Below, in pieces: positions 7,503 to 17,050 of a stretch of DNA of 64,000 bases; position 1 is the first letter of the stretch, and each line of letters starts with the position of its first letter. Below the pieces are notes generated by a model. That model was not told the origin of the DNA. It saw nothing but the letters and a program-made list of their open reading frames with translations, and made no database searches. This DNA comes from Anaerolineales bacterium (GTDB lineage Bacteria; Chloroflexota; Anaerolineae; Anaerolineales; Villigracilaceae): NCBI GenBank assembly GCA_030834895.1, contig JAUQXA010000053.1, positions 1-64,000 on the forward strand. The letters are read 5' to 3'. The position numbers and the translations under genes are program-made.

Positions 7503-8648
7503 TCACGAATTCGTCCCTGGTGTGACACGGCTCTTCCAATCTGTGGTGAGCGCCAATGCGCCGATGAAACATATCGGCACCCACCAGAATTCCTGATTAT
7601 TGCTTCCAACCCGCGAATGGACAAGCGCCGTTCCGTACCAGATGGCGGCATAAATGGCAAGTAGAATGAACTTACGTTTCCACTCCACCCGAATGAAAGT
7701 GTACATCCAGACAGGTAGGAGCAGGACAAAGTCCCAGCTCCAGATGTAGGGTGTAACGATGGCTGTGATTCCCAAAGTCCATAACATGGCAACCTGGGCG
7801 GGAAGTTTTGTCCACAGTTGAAGGATGATAACAAGAGCGAGGACTAAAAGCACACCCCAGAAAAGAATTCCCCATTTTCCCAACGACTGCAAAAAAATAG
7901 AAAACAACGATGGGTGCCGCCAGGTGGTATTGGACTGCATACTTTGAATCCAGTCGGGAATCCAGATGGGGTGAAAAATGAAGAGGGGCAGGGTCAACAC
8001 AAGGGACGTGAGGGCAGTTCGCATTCCAAAGCGGAAGAGGCCACCCAATCCATTGCGTCGAAAATAAAAGATGCCCAAACCAAACAGGGCAAGAAATCCC
8101 AACTGCGGCTTGGAAAGTCCGAGAGCGAGAAAAAATGCCGCCACCCACTCACGACGCTTTTCCGCAAAGTATGCGGATAGAATCAGGCATAACATCACAG
8201 TGATGGAAAACTGTCCGAGGTTGAAGTGATTGAGAACATACGGAAAGAAAAAGTAAAACAACGCCAGCGTCACCGTGTTGTAGAGAGAGCGCTTGTCCAT
8301 CTGAACGATATAAACAGCGGCGCAGATTTCAATAATATTGAAAATAAACCATCCCTGCAACGCGAGTGTCTCAGGAATCCAACCCAAGGGAAAGAAAAAA
8401 CCAATCGCCATCGGGAACCAGACAGCGGGGAGAATCGGATTTAGATTGGCTGTGTCGTACGGGCTTTTCCCCTGCACGAGTAGATAGGCGGGTCCCCACA
8501 GTTCGTTGTAAAAATCCATGCGTGGCATCATCAACCGCCAGAACAGGAAAGCAATCACAGCGGCAATGAATCCAAGCGCAAGGGTGGAGGAGTACTTGTG
8601 AAAGGCATCCAATTGATCCGGGGTCAACTTGTTCTCGTGTTTATACAT
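7503..8648 (-). CDS. GT87 family polyprenol-phosphate mannosyltransferase-like membrane protein
   Basis: A roughly 381-residue membrane enzyme with about nine to ten helices. Features of GT87 (DUF2029) are an acidic residue in the first outer loop (RMDFYNELWGP), the pattern NLGQFS, and the loop SKPQLGFLAL, where sugar donors bind in GT-C enzymes. Known relatives add mannose to lipid-linked glycans using polyprenyl-phosphate-mannose outside the membrane; acceptor unknown here. An upstream in-frame ATG exists at 8660. I prefer 8648 because TATGAT ends 7 nt before it, the same leaderless layout as other genes in the window, and neither start has a ribosome site. Confidence 0.75.
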   Translation of the reverse strand: MYKHENKLTPDQLDAFHKYSSTLALGFIAAVIAFLFWRLMMPRMDFYNELWGPAYLLVQGKSPYDTANLNPILPAVWFPMAIGFFFPLGWIPETLALQGWFIFNIIEICAAVYIVQMDKRSLYNTVTLALFYFFFPYVLNHFNLGQFSITVMLCLILSAYFAEKRREWVAAFFLALGLSKPQLGFLALFGLGIFYFRRNGLGGLFRFGMRTALTSLVLTLPLFIFHPIWIPDWIQSMQSNTTWRHPSLFSIFLQSLGKWGILFWGVLLVLALVIILQLWTKLPAQVAMLWTLGITAIVTPYIWSWDFVLLLPVWMYTFIRVEWKRKFILLAIYAAIWYGTALVHSRVGSNNQEFWWVPICFIGALALTTDWKSRVTPGTNS

Positions 8649-8655
8649 GACGTGA

Positions 8656-8661
8656 ATCATA
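8656..8661 (-). promoter_or_regulatory. -10 box of the GT87 gene (leaderless type)
   Basis: TATGAT on the minus strand ends 7 nt before ATG 8648. It includes the alternative ATG at 8660, so a transcript from here could only use the downstream start. Confidence 0.45.
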
Positions 8662-8664
8662 CCC

Positions 8665-8702
8665 GATAAAAAGAACTCCGAGTTCGAGAAACCCGGAGTT
8701 CA
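8665..8702 (-). terminator. rho-independent terminator of the P-type ATPase gene
   Basis: On the minus strand GAACTCCG pairs with CGGAGTTC around a short loop and is followed by TTTTTATC. It lies between the ATPase stop (8749) and the GT87 start. Confidence 0.75.
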
Positions 8703-8748
8703 TCAATCTCAATCCATCAGCAAGCTGACGGATTCCAAAACCCGTTCT

Positions 8749-11652
8749 TTACTTCTCGCTTCTTCGCAGGAAGAACTTGGTGATTTCCTCTGCAATGGCA
8801 GGGGTAAGCGCGAGACCGACCACCACGCTCCATTCACGTCCGCTGAGGAAGTGAGTGTTGAAGATGGGTTGGAGGAACGGCACGGCGCACACAATCAGCA
8901 CCAGGGCGATGGAAGCCCCAACCGCGTACTGCATGTACTTGTTCGAGAAAAGTCCGATCGTAAAAATGGAAGCACGTTCCGAGCGGACAGTATAAGCACG
9001 GAACAGTTCACAGAGCGACAGGGTGACAAACGCCATCGTCTCAGCGGTTTGCACATCCACGCCGCGCCAGTCATGATTCAAAACATAGGTCAACATGTTC
9101 GCGCCATCGGGAATGACAGCGCCCGCTTCGAGGTGCCAGACCAGTCCCATCACAAATGCGCCAAGCACTGCGCTGGTCTGCATGATGGTTTGGATGACGA
9201 TGCCAAGCCCCATCGAACGGTTGACAATTGGTTCGGATTTGGCACGCGGCTTCTGATCCATGATGTCGGGATCGCCCTTTTCCATGGCGAGAGCCAGCGC
9301 GGGAGCACCGTCAGTAACGAGGTTGAGCCAGAGCAGTTGAATCGCGGTCAACGGGGCGGGCAGACCTGCGAGAGTCGCGAGGAAGATAATCATGATCTCG
9401 GCAACGTTCGAGGAAAGCAGGAAGAACACAAACTTGCGGATGTTCGAATAGATGATACGTCCCTGCTCTACGGCGGAGACGATGCTGGCGTAATTGTCGT
9501 CGGTCAACACCATGTCGGCTGTGCCTTTGGCAACGTCGGTGCCGGTGATACCCATCGCCACACCGATGTCGGCGCGTTTAATGGCGGGCGCGTCGTTTAC
9601 GCCATCGCCGGTCATGGCGACCACTTCATCGTTGGCTTGCAGGGCGTCCACGATGCGCATCTTGTGTTCGGGCGAGACGCGGGCAAAGACGTCGGTGTCT
9701 TCGATGATCGCCTTGAGTTGTTTGTCGTCAATCGCATCGAGTTCCGCGCCGGTCATCACCTTCTTGCCTGGGCGCAGCAAGCCAATGGATTCAGCGATGG
9801 CGCGGGCGGTGTTCGGGAAGTCGCCCGTAATCATCACCGTGCGGATGCCTGCATGGCGCGCGTGTTCGAGCGCGGGTTTCACTTCGGTGCGCGGCGGGTC
9901 AATCATGCCCATCAGACCGACGAAGACCAAATCCTTTTCAAGGTCTTCAGTCTTGACCTCTTCGATGTTGTTCGGCACGTTCTTTTCCAAACGATAGGCG
10001 AAGCCAAGCACACGCAGGGCGTCTTTCGTCATTGCGTCATTGGCGGCGAGGATTTGCTGGCGCATGGCTTCGGTCATCTCACGCGGCTTGTCGTCCATGC
10101 CCTGATATTTCGAGCAAAGAGTCAGCACGATATCGGGTGCGCCCTTCATCACGATCACATCCCAGTTCTTGTGCTTTTCATCGTAGAACGGGGAAATATC
10201 ATTGGGATGCGGTCTGGTCACATCGTGAATGGTAATCATGCGCTTGCGTTCCGAGTCGAAGGGGACTTCGTTCTCACGCGGGTAGGCTTCCTTGATATCA
10301 AGGTGAACCGCTCCAGCCTTGGCAGCAGCAACCAGCAGCGAGCCTTCGGTTGGGTCGCCCACGATGCGGTAGGTCATGGCGGATTCGCTCTCGCCCGTCG
10401 TTTCGATCAAGGCGTCGTTGTTCAGCACACCCAGCCAGAGGGTCGTCAGGATGGCGGGATACTGCTTCGCTTCGACAACCTTACCGTCCACCTGGAATTC
10501 GCCTTTCGGCGCGTATCCCGTCCCAGTGATGTGAACCAGTTGATTGTCCGCCCAGACGCGGGTGACGGTCATTTCGTTCTGAGTCAATGTTCCCGTTTTG
10601 TCGGAGCAAATCGTCGTGGCTGAACCAAGCGTCTCGACAGAGGACAGTTTGCGGATGAGCGCATGGCGCTTGATCATCTCCTGCATCCCAAGCGCGAGGC
10701 TGATGGTGACAACAGCAGGCAGACCTTCGGGCACGGCGGCAATCGCCAGACTTACGGCAATGATGAAGACCTCGGTAATCTCGGAGGCAAATTCCTTGAA
10801 GTATTCGATGGGCGCGGAGAAGAGCGTGCTGATTTCCGTGTAATTGACGAGGGCGACGAGGAAGACAACGGCGACCAGAATCAGCGAGCCGATGCTGAGC
10901 GTGCGACCCAACTGGTCGAGCCGACGCTGGAGCGGCGTCTCTTCGGTTTCGACACTCTGGAGCATGGTGGCGATAAGCCCGAGCTGGGTAGTCATACCTG
11001 TGCTGGTAACCACCCCACGTCCGCGCCCGTAGTTGACCACTGTCCCCATGAAGGCGGTGTTCTTGCGGTCACCCAACGGGACATTCTTTTCGAGGACCGT
11101 CGCGGCGTTCTTTTGCACGGGCAGCGATTCGCCTGTCAACGAGGCTTCTTCGACCCGCAGGTTGATGGCTTCGAGCAGGCGCAAATCCGCAGGGATGAAG
11201 TTGCCCGATTCGAGGAAGACGATGTCGCCTGGGACAAGGTTGTAGGAAGGCACAGATTTCCGCGAGCCGTCACGTAAGACCTGCGCTTCGGGCGCGGCGA
11301 GTTTCTTCAAGGCGGCGAGCGCCTGTTCCGCGCGTTGTTCCTGAATGATACCCAGTACCGAGTTCAGCACGACGATCGCCATAATGGCGGCGGCTTCCAC
11401 ATAATCGCCAAGCAGGGCGGAGATAACCGACGCGACGATCAACAAGATCACGACGAAATTGTTGAGTTGTCCCCATAACAAAGCGAGGAAGCCTGGACGT
11501 GGCGCTTCCTCCAACTGATTGGGACCATAGTGCTGGAGACGTCTTTCCGCTTCGGCTGAGGTCAAGCCTTCATCCCGCACTTCGAGGTGGTGCAGGACCT
11601 CTTCCGCTTTGAGCGCATGCCATTCCTGTTCTTTGATTTCTTCCTGTGTCAT
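8749..11652 (-). CDS. P2A-type calcium-transporting ATPase
   Basis: A full-length 967-residue P-type ATPase of the SERCA/PMR1 kind. Seen in order: N-terminal cation-ATPase domain (about 10-80), actuator loop TGES (173-176), TM4 calcium motif PEGLP (308-312), phosphorylation site DKTGT (Asp351), KGAPD nucleotide-binding loop, TGD and TGDGVNDAP hinge, then TM6 NLVTDG and the C-terminal helices. PEGLP and N..TD are the calcium ligands of P2A pumps. It would export calcium (or manganese) from the cytoplasm at ATP cost. It has its own ribosome site (TAGGAG, 11 nt before ATG 11652) and its own terminator, so it is a single-gene unit. Confidence 0.92.
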   Translation of the reverse strand: MTQEEIKEQEWHALKAEEVLHHLEVRDEGLTSAEAERRLQHYGPNQLEEAPRPGFLALLWGQLNNFVVILLIVASVISALLGDYVEAAAIMAIVVLNSVLGIIQEQRAEQALAALKKLAAPEAQVLRDGSRKSVPSYNLVPGDIVFLESGNFIPADLRLLEAINLRVEEASLTGESLPVQKNAATVLEKNVPLGDRKNTAFMGTVVNYGRGRGVVTSTGMTTQLGLIATMLQSVETEETPLQRRLDQLGRTLSIGSLILVAVVFLVALVNYTEISTLFSAPIEYFKEFASEITEVFIIAVSLAIAAVPEGLPAVVTISLALGMQEMIKRHALIRKLSSVETLGSATTICSDKTGTLTQNEMTVTRVWADNQLVHITGTGYAPKGEFQVDGKVVEAKQYPAILTTLWLGVLNNDALIETTGESESAMTYRIVGDPTEGSLLVAAAKAGAVHLDIKEAYPRENEVPFDSERKRMITIHDVTRPHPNDISPFYDEKHKNWDVIVMKGAPDIVLTLCSKYQGMDDKPREMTEAMRQQILAANDAMTKDALRVLGFAYRLEKNVPNNIEEVKTEDLEKDLVFVGLMGMIDPPRTEVKPALEHARHAGIRTVMITGDFPNTARAIAESIGLLRPGKKVMTGAELDAIDDKQLKAIIEDTDVFARVSPEHKMRIVDALQANDEVVAMTGDGVNDAPAIKRADIGVAMGITGTDVAKGTADMVLTDDNYASIVSAVEQGRIIYSNIRKFVFFLLSSNVAEIMIIFLATLAGLPAPLTAIQLLWLNLVTDGAPALALAMEKGDPDIMDQKPRAKSEPIVNRSMGLGIVIQTIMQTSAVLGAFVMGLVWHLEAGAVIPDGANMLTYVLNHDWRGVDVQTAETMAFVTLSLCELFRAYTVRSERASIFTIGLFSNKYMQYAVGASIALVLIVCAVPFLQPIFNTHFLSGREWSVVVGLALTPAIAEEITKFFLRRSEK

Positions 11653-11926
11653 GCAAAAACTCCTATTTGATTTTGGACTCTTTCAAACGTCGGGAGACGT
11701 ATGGGACCGTTAATTAAAACAAGACCGCCACAGCCTCCGTGATGGTCTCGCCAACGTCGTCAAACGCACAAGCTGCCGATGGCTCGCGAAGCGCGCCAAT
11801 GGGATGACGACAACTTGCCCTGCGGGGACACAGGCGGCTACTTCCCAAACGCTTTGCAGTGTATCCACATCCAAAGGGATTGTCAAGCAATGTGTCAAAC
11901 ATTGTGGATGAAGTACAATTCATCTC
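11653..11926. other. intergenic region between divergent genes
   Basis: This 274-base gap holds the ribosome site of the ATPase gene and the -10 box of the CcmC-like gene. Short open frames on the minus strand (11710-11923) show no family resemblance or ribosome site. I see no RNA gene. Confidence 0.5.
11914..11919 (+). promoter_or_regulatory. -10 box of the CcmC-like gene (leaderless type)
   Basis: TACAAT ends 7 nt before ATG 11927, without a Shine-Dalgarno sequence. Confidence 0.5.
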
Positions 11927-12535
11927 ATGACAAAAATCACATCCACCATCATTTATTTCTTTATTACCGTCCTTGCGATTGCCCTGCTGACTTTTCTTGG
12001 TCCCGAAGAAAAGTCATTGGGATCAAACGTGCGGATCGTTTACCTGCACGGAGCCTGGGTGATGGCTGCGGAAGTTGCCTTCTTTGCCGCCGCGCTGGCT
12101 GGACTTTTAGGTCTGGTCCTGCGACGTGAGCTTTTTCACGCGTGGAGCGCCGCGCTCGGACGCACGGGCATTATCTTCTGGGTGACATATCTTCCACTTT
12201 CGATGTTTGCCATGCAGTCCAACTGGAATGGACTCTTCCTCGCCGAGCCGCGCTTCCGTCTTGCGATGATCTTTGCTGTGACAGGCATCCTGCTGCAAGT
12301 TGGTCTGTGGCTCTTCAACATTCCCTGGCTGACGTCGCTTGCCAACATCGCCTACATCATCACCCTGCGCGTGATCTTCGCATCGGCACAAAACATTATG
12401 CACCCGCCGCCCTCACCGATCTTCAATTCGGGGAATTATCTCATCATCGGGTTCTTTATCGGTTTGAACATCTTCGCGTGGGTTGCGGCATACTTTTTGA
12501 CACGCTTCTTCCTCACCCTGAAAACAGACAAATAA
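11927..12535 (+). CDS. six-helix membrane protein resembling CcmC/cytochrome c assembly proteins
   Basis: A 202-residue protein with about six membrane segments. The stretch GPEEKSLGSNVRIVYLHGAWV resembles the opening of the CcmC/CcsA heme-handling family (PPE..MG..qRI.Y.H). The spacing of the following helices agrees too. The tryptophan-rich heme-binding WxWD motif expected in the loop after TM4 is not visible; only FLAEPRFRLAM occupies that place. It may be a divergent or non-heme relative. It is followed 6 nt later by an MFS transporter, so they may be cotranscribed. Family call is by eye and moderate. Confidence 0.45.
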   Translation: MTKITSTIIYFFITVLAIALLTFLGPEEKSLGSNVRIVYLHGAWVMAAEVAFFAAALAGLLGLVLRRELFHAWSAALGRTGIIFWVTYLPLSMFAMQSNWNGLFLAEPRFRLAMIFAVTGILLQVGLWLFNIPWLTSLANIAYIITLRVIFASAQNIMHPPPSPIFNSGNYLIIGFFIGLNIFAWVAAYFLTRFFLTLKTDK

Positions 12536-12541
12536 AATATC

Positions 12542-13708
12542 TTGCGCATCCAATTTCAACTCATCGCCTTCCTCTTCCTCCGCACCATCCTGAACACCGC
12601 TCACAGGATGGTGTATCCGTTTTTATCCGTCTTTGCCCGCGGGCTCGGCGTGGACATTTCCTCCATGTCCGTGCTGATGACGGCGCGTTCGCTTGTTGGC
12701 GCCACCAGTCCGCTCTTCGCCCCCATCGCAGACCGCCGCGGACGAAAATTCGGCATGATGCTCGGCGTTGCCATTTTCACGCTGGCGATGGGCATCGTCG
12801 CTGTGTACCCTTCCTTTTGGACTTTCGCCCTGGGGCTGGTTCTGTCAATCCTCGGCAAATACATGTTCGACCCTGCGATGCAGGCGTACTTTGGCGACCG
12901 TATCCCATACGCTGAGCGCGGCACGGCGCTTGCCATTACCGAAGTCGCCTGGTCGCTGGCTTTCATTGTTGGCGTGCCGACGATGGGATTTTTGATCGCA
13001 ACCTTCGGCTGGTCTGCTCCCTTCCCGGTGCTGTCCGTGCTGGGATTGCTGGTCATATTTGTCATCTGGCGCATCGTCCCACGCGAAGACTCGCACTACA
13101 CGCCGACCAATAATCCGCTCGCTGGCTACCGCGCCGTCTTCACGTCGCTCCCCGCCCTGGCTGGGATTTCGATTGCCATGTGCGCCAGCGCTGGTAACGA
13201 ACTGGTCAGCATCACGTTTGGCGTCTGGCTGGAAGATTCATTTGGATTGAGAATCGCCGCCCTCGCGGGAGCGTCCGCTGTGATCGGCATCTCGGAACTG
13301 AGCGGCGAGGGACTGGTCGCCCTGACCACCGACAGGCTCGGCAAACCGCTCGCCCTGACCATCGGACTGGTCGGCAATGCCTTGGCTTCGATCCTGCTCC
13401 CGTTCATCGGTCAGACCCAGGTCGGGGCGCTGGTTGGGCTATTCCTGTTTTACATCACCTTCGAGTACGTCATCGTCAGTCACATCTCGCTGGCAAGCGA
13501 ACTAGTCCCTGCGGCGCGCGCCACGATGCTTTCGCTCAACTTCACGGGTCACTCCCTCGGACGCGCCATCGGCGCCCTACTTGCTGGCTTCATCTATCAA
13601 CAGTTTGGATTTTTGTTCGTCGCGCTGGCAACGGTGATATTCAACGCTGTTGGCTTGCTGGCACTGAACATCATGCAAAGAAGAATAAAACATGATCAAA
13701 CCACCTGA
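12542..13708 (+). CDS. major facilitator superfamily transporter
   Basis: A 388-residue carrier with 12 predicted helices. The loop between helices 2 and 3 has the MFS signature: PIADRRGRKFGMM (about residues 61-73). A long cytoplasmic segment near 180-195 separates two six-helix halves. The best start is TTG at 12542, because the first downstream ATG (12608) would remove helix 1. No ribosome site is visible, so translation may depend on the upstream gene six bases away. The end overlaps the acetyltransferase start by 17 nt. Substrate cannot be told; drug/sugar efflux is typical of such orphan MFS proteins. Confidence 0.8.
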   Translation: MRIQFQLIAFLFLRTILNTAHRMVYPFLSVFARGLGVDISSMSVLMTARSLVGATSPLFAPIADRRGRKFGMMLGVAIFTLAMGIVAVYPSFWTFALGLVLSILGKYMFDPAMQAYFGDRIPYAERGTALAITEVAWSLAFIVGVPTMGFLIATFGWSAPFPVLSVLGLLVIFVIWRIVPREDSHYTPTNNPLAGYRAVFTSLPALAGISIAMCASAGNELVSITFGVWLEDSFGLRIAALAGASAVIGISELSGEGLVALTTDRLGKPLALTIGLVGNALASILLPFIGQTQVGALVGLFLFYITFEYVIVSHISLASELVPAARATMLSLNFTGHSLGRAIGALLAGFIYQQFGFLFVALATVIFNAVGLLALNIMQRRIKHDQTT

Positions 13709-14234
13709 ACAAATCGAAACCGAACGATTGCTCCTCCGCAAGCCGCGCATGGAAGACGCCCCCGATGTCTTCGACGGCTGGGCAAGACATCCCGAAGTGA
13801 CCCGCTTCCTGACCTGGCATCCGCATGAAAGTGTGAAGCAAAGCGAGGAGTTGATGAAACGCTCCATCGCCGCCTGGGACGGGGAGACCAACTTCCGCTA
13901 CCTGCTGGAGATCAAGGAGAGCGGCGCGCTGGCAGGGATGATCGAACTGCGGCTGGAGCGCGAACCGTTCAAAGTCAGCTTCGGGTACACGGGCGCGTAC
14001 GCTCAATGGGGCAAGGGCTACATGACCGAAGCCGCGCGCGCCTGCATCCAGTGGGCGTTTGAACAGCCGGGCGTGTACCGCGTCTACGCCACCGTGGACG
14101 TGGACAACATCCCGTCACAGCGCGTGCTGGAAAAAGCGGGGATGCAGCGCGAAGGTCTCCTGCGGCGCGAAAGCCTTCACCCCAACACCAGTCCCGAACC
14201 AAGGGATTGTTACATATATGCGGTTGTGAAGTAG
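13692..14234 (+). CDS. GNAT N-acetyltransferase, RimJ/RimL type
   Basis: A 180-residue enzyme. ETERLLLRKPRMEDA (9-23) is the standard RimJ/RimL-like opening; motif A, with the acetyl-CoA loop, is YAQWGKGYMTEAARA (around 101-115); and NIPSQRVLEKAGMQREG (139-155) is the C-terminal signature of the family. It transfers acetyl from acetyl-CoA to an amine: a protein N-terminus or a small molecule. It overlaps the MFS gene by 17 nt, so the two are coupled. A resistance-type pairing (efflux plus acetylation) is possible but speculative. Confidence 0.85.
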   Translation: MIKPPEQIETERLLLRKPRMEDAPDVFDGWARHPEVTRFLTWHPHESVKQSEELMKRSIAAWDGETNFRYLLEIKESGALAGMIELRLEREPFKVSFGYTGAYAQWGKGYMTEAARACIQWAFEQPGVYRVYATVDVDNIPSQRVLEKAGMQREGLLRRESLHPNTSPEPRDCYIYAVVK

Positions 14235-14250
14235 ACTAAAAAGGAGCTTT

Positions 14251-14874
14251 ATGGAAAAGGAAAATACTTCTTCTGGAATGGGTAGGGAGTTCACTTTGTT
14301 CATATTCCTATTCGGGCTTGCCGCTGTACTATCGAGTTTAGTGCTTTTTTTGATGTACCCCAACTTAAATGGATTGGGGAGCATTCTTATTTCTGGCGTG
14401 TGTGCAATACCTCTTTCGTTTATTTTATTTTTTAGCCTTAGATCGGCAAGTAAAGTAAAACCATATCAGCGATATGTTCTGCCAGCATTGATCTTTCCTC
14501 TTGTTAGCGGATTACTAATTGGCTGGTCACTTTTTCAGCAACGACCCGAAAATATTTTTAAAGTTTTTGTCGCAGATCCAATCCCTGTCGGAGTGTCAAA
14601 AATTCAAGCATATGACATATCAGTTGGTATTGACCAAGAGATTATTGTGAAATTCAACGCAACGCCTGAAGCCATTAGCGAAATAATAAAAAGTAATAAA
14701 CTTGTTCTTGTGGAAGAATCAAACATGATAAATGACCCGCAGTATGAATTTTTTAGCGGCGTTGAGTGGAGTAAAGAATGGACAACATACGAAAACAAAT
14801 CCTCATCATCTTTAACGACTATGTGGATTAGCCCTGATGGAAATGTTGTTTTATTTCGTTGGATTTCATTTTAG
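14251..14874 (+). CDS. AT-rich membrane-anchored orphan protein
   Basis: A 207-residue protein with a strong ribosome site (AAAGGAG, 8 nt before ATG 14251). Four hydrophobic segments occupy residues about 14-105, and the remaining 100 residues form a soluble, probably extracytoplasmic, domain with alternating beta-like pattern. Base composition is clearly more AT-rich than its neighbours, with many TTT, AAA and ATT codons, which suggests recent acquisition. I do not recognise the family. It sits at the left border of the accessory region that holds the toxin-antitoxin and TIR genes. Confidence 0.65.
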   Translation: MEKENTSSGMGREFTLFIFLFGLAAVLSSLVLFLMYPNLNGLGSILISGVCAIPLSFILFFSLRSASKVKPYQRYVLPALIFPLVSGLLIGWSLFQQRPENIFKVFVADPIPVGVSKIQAYDISVGIDQEIIVKFNATPEAISEIIKSNKLVLVEESNMINDPQYEFFSGVEWSKEWTTYENKSSSSLTTMWISPDGNVVLFRWISF

Positions 14875-14934
14875 ATATAACAAGTCATACCTTAAGCACA
14901 ATCATTGAGTTATTCAAAATCCTCAACCCTAAAC

Positions 14935-14968
14935 AGCGCGGATGGGATAGAATCCATCTGCGCTTTTT
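14935..14968 (+). terminator. rho-independent terminator
   Basis: AGCGCGGATGG pairs with CCATCTGCGCT around an eight-base loop and is followed by TTTTT. It ends the AT-rich gene. A close relative lies at 19136-19169. Confidence 0.75.
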
Positions 14969-15002
14969 ACTTCTCACTTTTCACTTCTCACTGCCTGTCA
15001 AC
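14966..15002. repeat. short-word degenerate repeat
   Basis: The words CTTCTCACTTTT and CACTTCTCACTG repeat imperfectly right up to the next start codon. The spacer before the ABC-F gene (19166-19212) has the same style. Confidence 0.4.
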
Positions 15003-15004
15003 CC

Positions 15005-17032
15005 ATGTCTCTCCTCACCAAACTCAAATCCAAGTGGCTCGAACTCGCCGCCCTCGCCCTCATCTCGGCGCTGGTCTACCTGCTGAGCGTCAACCAGTTC
15101 TCGTACTACCGCGACGATTGGTACTACGCCTACGACGGCTACATCGCGGGACCATCCATCTTCAAGGTCATGTTCAGTTCCGACCGTCCCGCGCGGGGAA
15201 TTTTCTTCGGCATTTATTATTGGTTGTTTGGCTCGCATCCCCTTCCCTATCACCTCGGAATCTACCTCTGGCGACTGATTGGCGCGTACAGCGCCCTCTG
15301 GCTCTTTCATCTTTTGTGGAGCCGCCAACGCGCCGCGAACTTCGCCATGTCCCTGCTCTTCCTCGTCTACCCTGGATTCCTCTGGTGGGTGCAGGGCATC
15401 GAGTACCAGCCGATGGTCGCCAGCGTCGCCTTGCAGGCACTTTCCTTCGCGCTGACCCTCGCCGCGATTCGCGCCCAAGCTAAAACCGCGCAAGCCGCGC
15501 TCTGGGCGTCGTCCATTTTCACGGGGCTGACCGCCATCGCCCTCGTGGATTACGCCGTCGGCATGGAAGCCTTCCGCATCCTGTGCATCTTCCTCGCCCA
15601 GCGCCGCCTCATCCGCACCCTTCGCTCCTCCATCATTCCATTAACCATCCCGCTCTCTTTCCTCCTCTGGAAAATTTTCATCTTTCAAGGCGACCGCAAA
15701 GCCACCGACATCACCTACCAACTCAGCGACCTGCTCCGCGAACCGCTGGCGACTTCCATCCTCTGGGGGCAGCGTCTGCTCGATAGCGCCCTCAACGTCT
15801 CCGTCCTCGCGTGGTGGACTCCGCTGCGGATGCACTATCCCTTTGTGGAAAAAGACAGCCTCTGGCTTGGTCTGACTCTCGGAACTTTAGTACTCGCCCT
15901 GAGTCTGGTTGCCCTCCGCTGGCTGACCACATCCGCACCTCAAGCTGATTCCAACCCCGAAGCCTCTCCCAAAACCGACAGCTTTCCGCTCCAAGCCATC
16001 GCGATCGGTTTGGCAGGGACAGTCTTCGGACTTTTGCCAGTCATCATGGCGAACCGTTTTGTCATCTTCAAAGCCTACTCGCATTACGCCCTGCCTGCCT
16101 CGCTCGCGGGAGTGATTTTGGTCGTCGGCTTGATTCACGCCCTGTCGTCCAAACGATTGCAAATGATTCTCGTCTCGCTCCTCGTCGGGATCGCCGCCCT
16201 CACCCATCGCGGACTGGCGATCAAAGCAGCAGACGAGCAATCGGCAGTCCGCAACTTTTGGTGGCAGGTCTATTGGCGCATCCCGAAGATTCAGGAAGGC
16301 ACGACCATCGCCGCCATCTATCCCAACATCAAATACGAAGACGACACCGACATCGTTTGGGGACCCGCCAACTTTTTGTATTATCCCAACCCCCAGCCTG
16401 GCGTGAACCTAGTCAAGTATCCGCTGGGCGGGACTACACTTGACCAAACAGGCATCCGCAATGTGATGGAAGAAAAGGAAAAGATTAGCGCCACCTACCG
16501 CAGTCATTTCATCTTCCTCAACTACCGCCGCGTTTTGGTGATGAGCCAGCCTTTCGCCGAGTCCTGTGTCCACGTGATCGACGCGCGCTGGATCGAACAG
16601 TCACAGCACGACACGGAAGAAATTGTCCAACTCTTCCCCCATTCAAAAATGGAATACGCGCTGACCGAAGGCGAAACCGCCGTCCCGTTGGGCTTTGCCT
16701 TCGGAACAGAGCCAACCCACGGCTGGTGCTATTTCTACCAAAAAGCAGAACTCGCCCGCCAGCAAGGTGACTGGGACTCCGTTGCCGCCCTCGGTGAAGA
16801 AGCCGCCAGCCAAAACCTCGTCCCTGCCGACCCCATCGAGTGGACGCCCTTCCTGCAAGCCTATGCAGTTCTGGGTCACATTGAAAAAGTGGAATCCCTC
16901 GCCGAGCAGTTCAGGGATGACTCGTTCCACAAAGGACAGTTCTGCCAAACTCTCACCCGTATGGAAGAAAACGGGATTCTGCTAAAAGATGAAATGCAAA
17001 GCAGGGTGGATGAACTGTTTTGCCAACCGTAG
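15005..17032 (+). CDS. large GT-C-like membrane protein with soluble C-terminal tail
   Basis: A 675-residue protein with about 11-12 helices up to residue 415, then a soluble domain. The first outer loop contains YYRDDWYYAYDG (residues 34-45). A DD/D pair in this loop is typical of GT-C glycosyltransferases (PMT/ArnT-like), where it coordinates the lipid-sugar donor. The tail (about 560-675) is helical and could be TPR-like. Ribosome site is weak. Located between the AT-rich orphan and the toxin-antitoxin pair. A role in surface-glycan or protein glycosylation is inferred from fold only. Confidence 0.6.
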   Translation: MSLLTKLKSKWLELAALALISALVYLLSVNQFSYYRDDWYYAYDGYIAGPSIFKVMFSSDRPARGIFFGIYYWLFGSHPLPYHLGIYLWRLIGAYSALWLFHLLWSRQRAANFAMSLLFLVYPGFLWWVQGIEYQPMVASVALQALSFALTLAAIRAQAKTAQAALWASSIFTGLTAIALVDYAVGMEAFRILCIFLAQRRLIRTLRSSIIPLTIPLSFLLWKIFIFQGDRKATDITYQLSDLLREPLATSILWGQRLLDSALNVSVLAWWTPLRMHYPFVEKDSLWLGLTLGTLVLALSLVALRWLTTSAPQADSNPEASPKTDSFPLQAIAIGLAGTVFGLLPVIMANRFVIFKAYSHYALPASLAGVILVVGLIHALSSKRLQMILVSLLVGIAALTHRGLAIKAADEQSAVRNFWWQVYWRIPKIQEGTTIAAIYPNIKYEDDTDIVWGPANFLYYPNPQPGVNLVKYPLGGTTLDQTGIRNVMEEKEKISATYRSHFIFLNYRRVLVMSQPFAESCVHVIDARWIEQSQHDTEEIVQLFPHSKMEYALTEGETAVPLGFAFGTEPTHGWCYFYQKAELARQQGDWDSVAALGEEAASQNLVPADPIEWTPFLQAYAVLGHIEKVESLAEQFRDDSFHKGQFCQTLTRMEENGILLKDEMQSRVDELFCQP

Positions 17033-17050
17033 GCAGCGTGGATTGAGCGT

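Noticed and set aside
8851..10623. A 590-codon open frame opposite the P-type ATPase gene
   Set aside because: Its residues show no family pattern and are rich in His, Gly and Arg as expected from the complement of a GC-biased gene. The ATPase on the other strand has every catalytic motif.
11710..11923. Short minus-strand frames between the ATPase and CcmC-like genes
   Set aside because: They overlap the CcmC-like promoter, lack ribosome sites and show no known motif.
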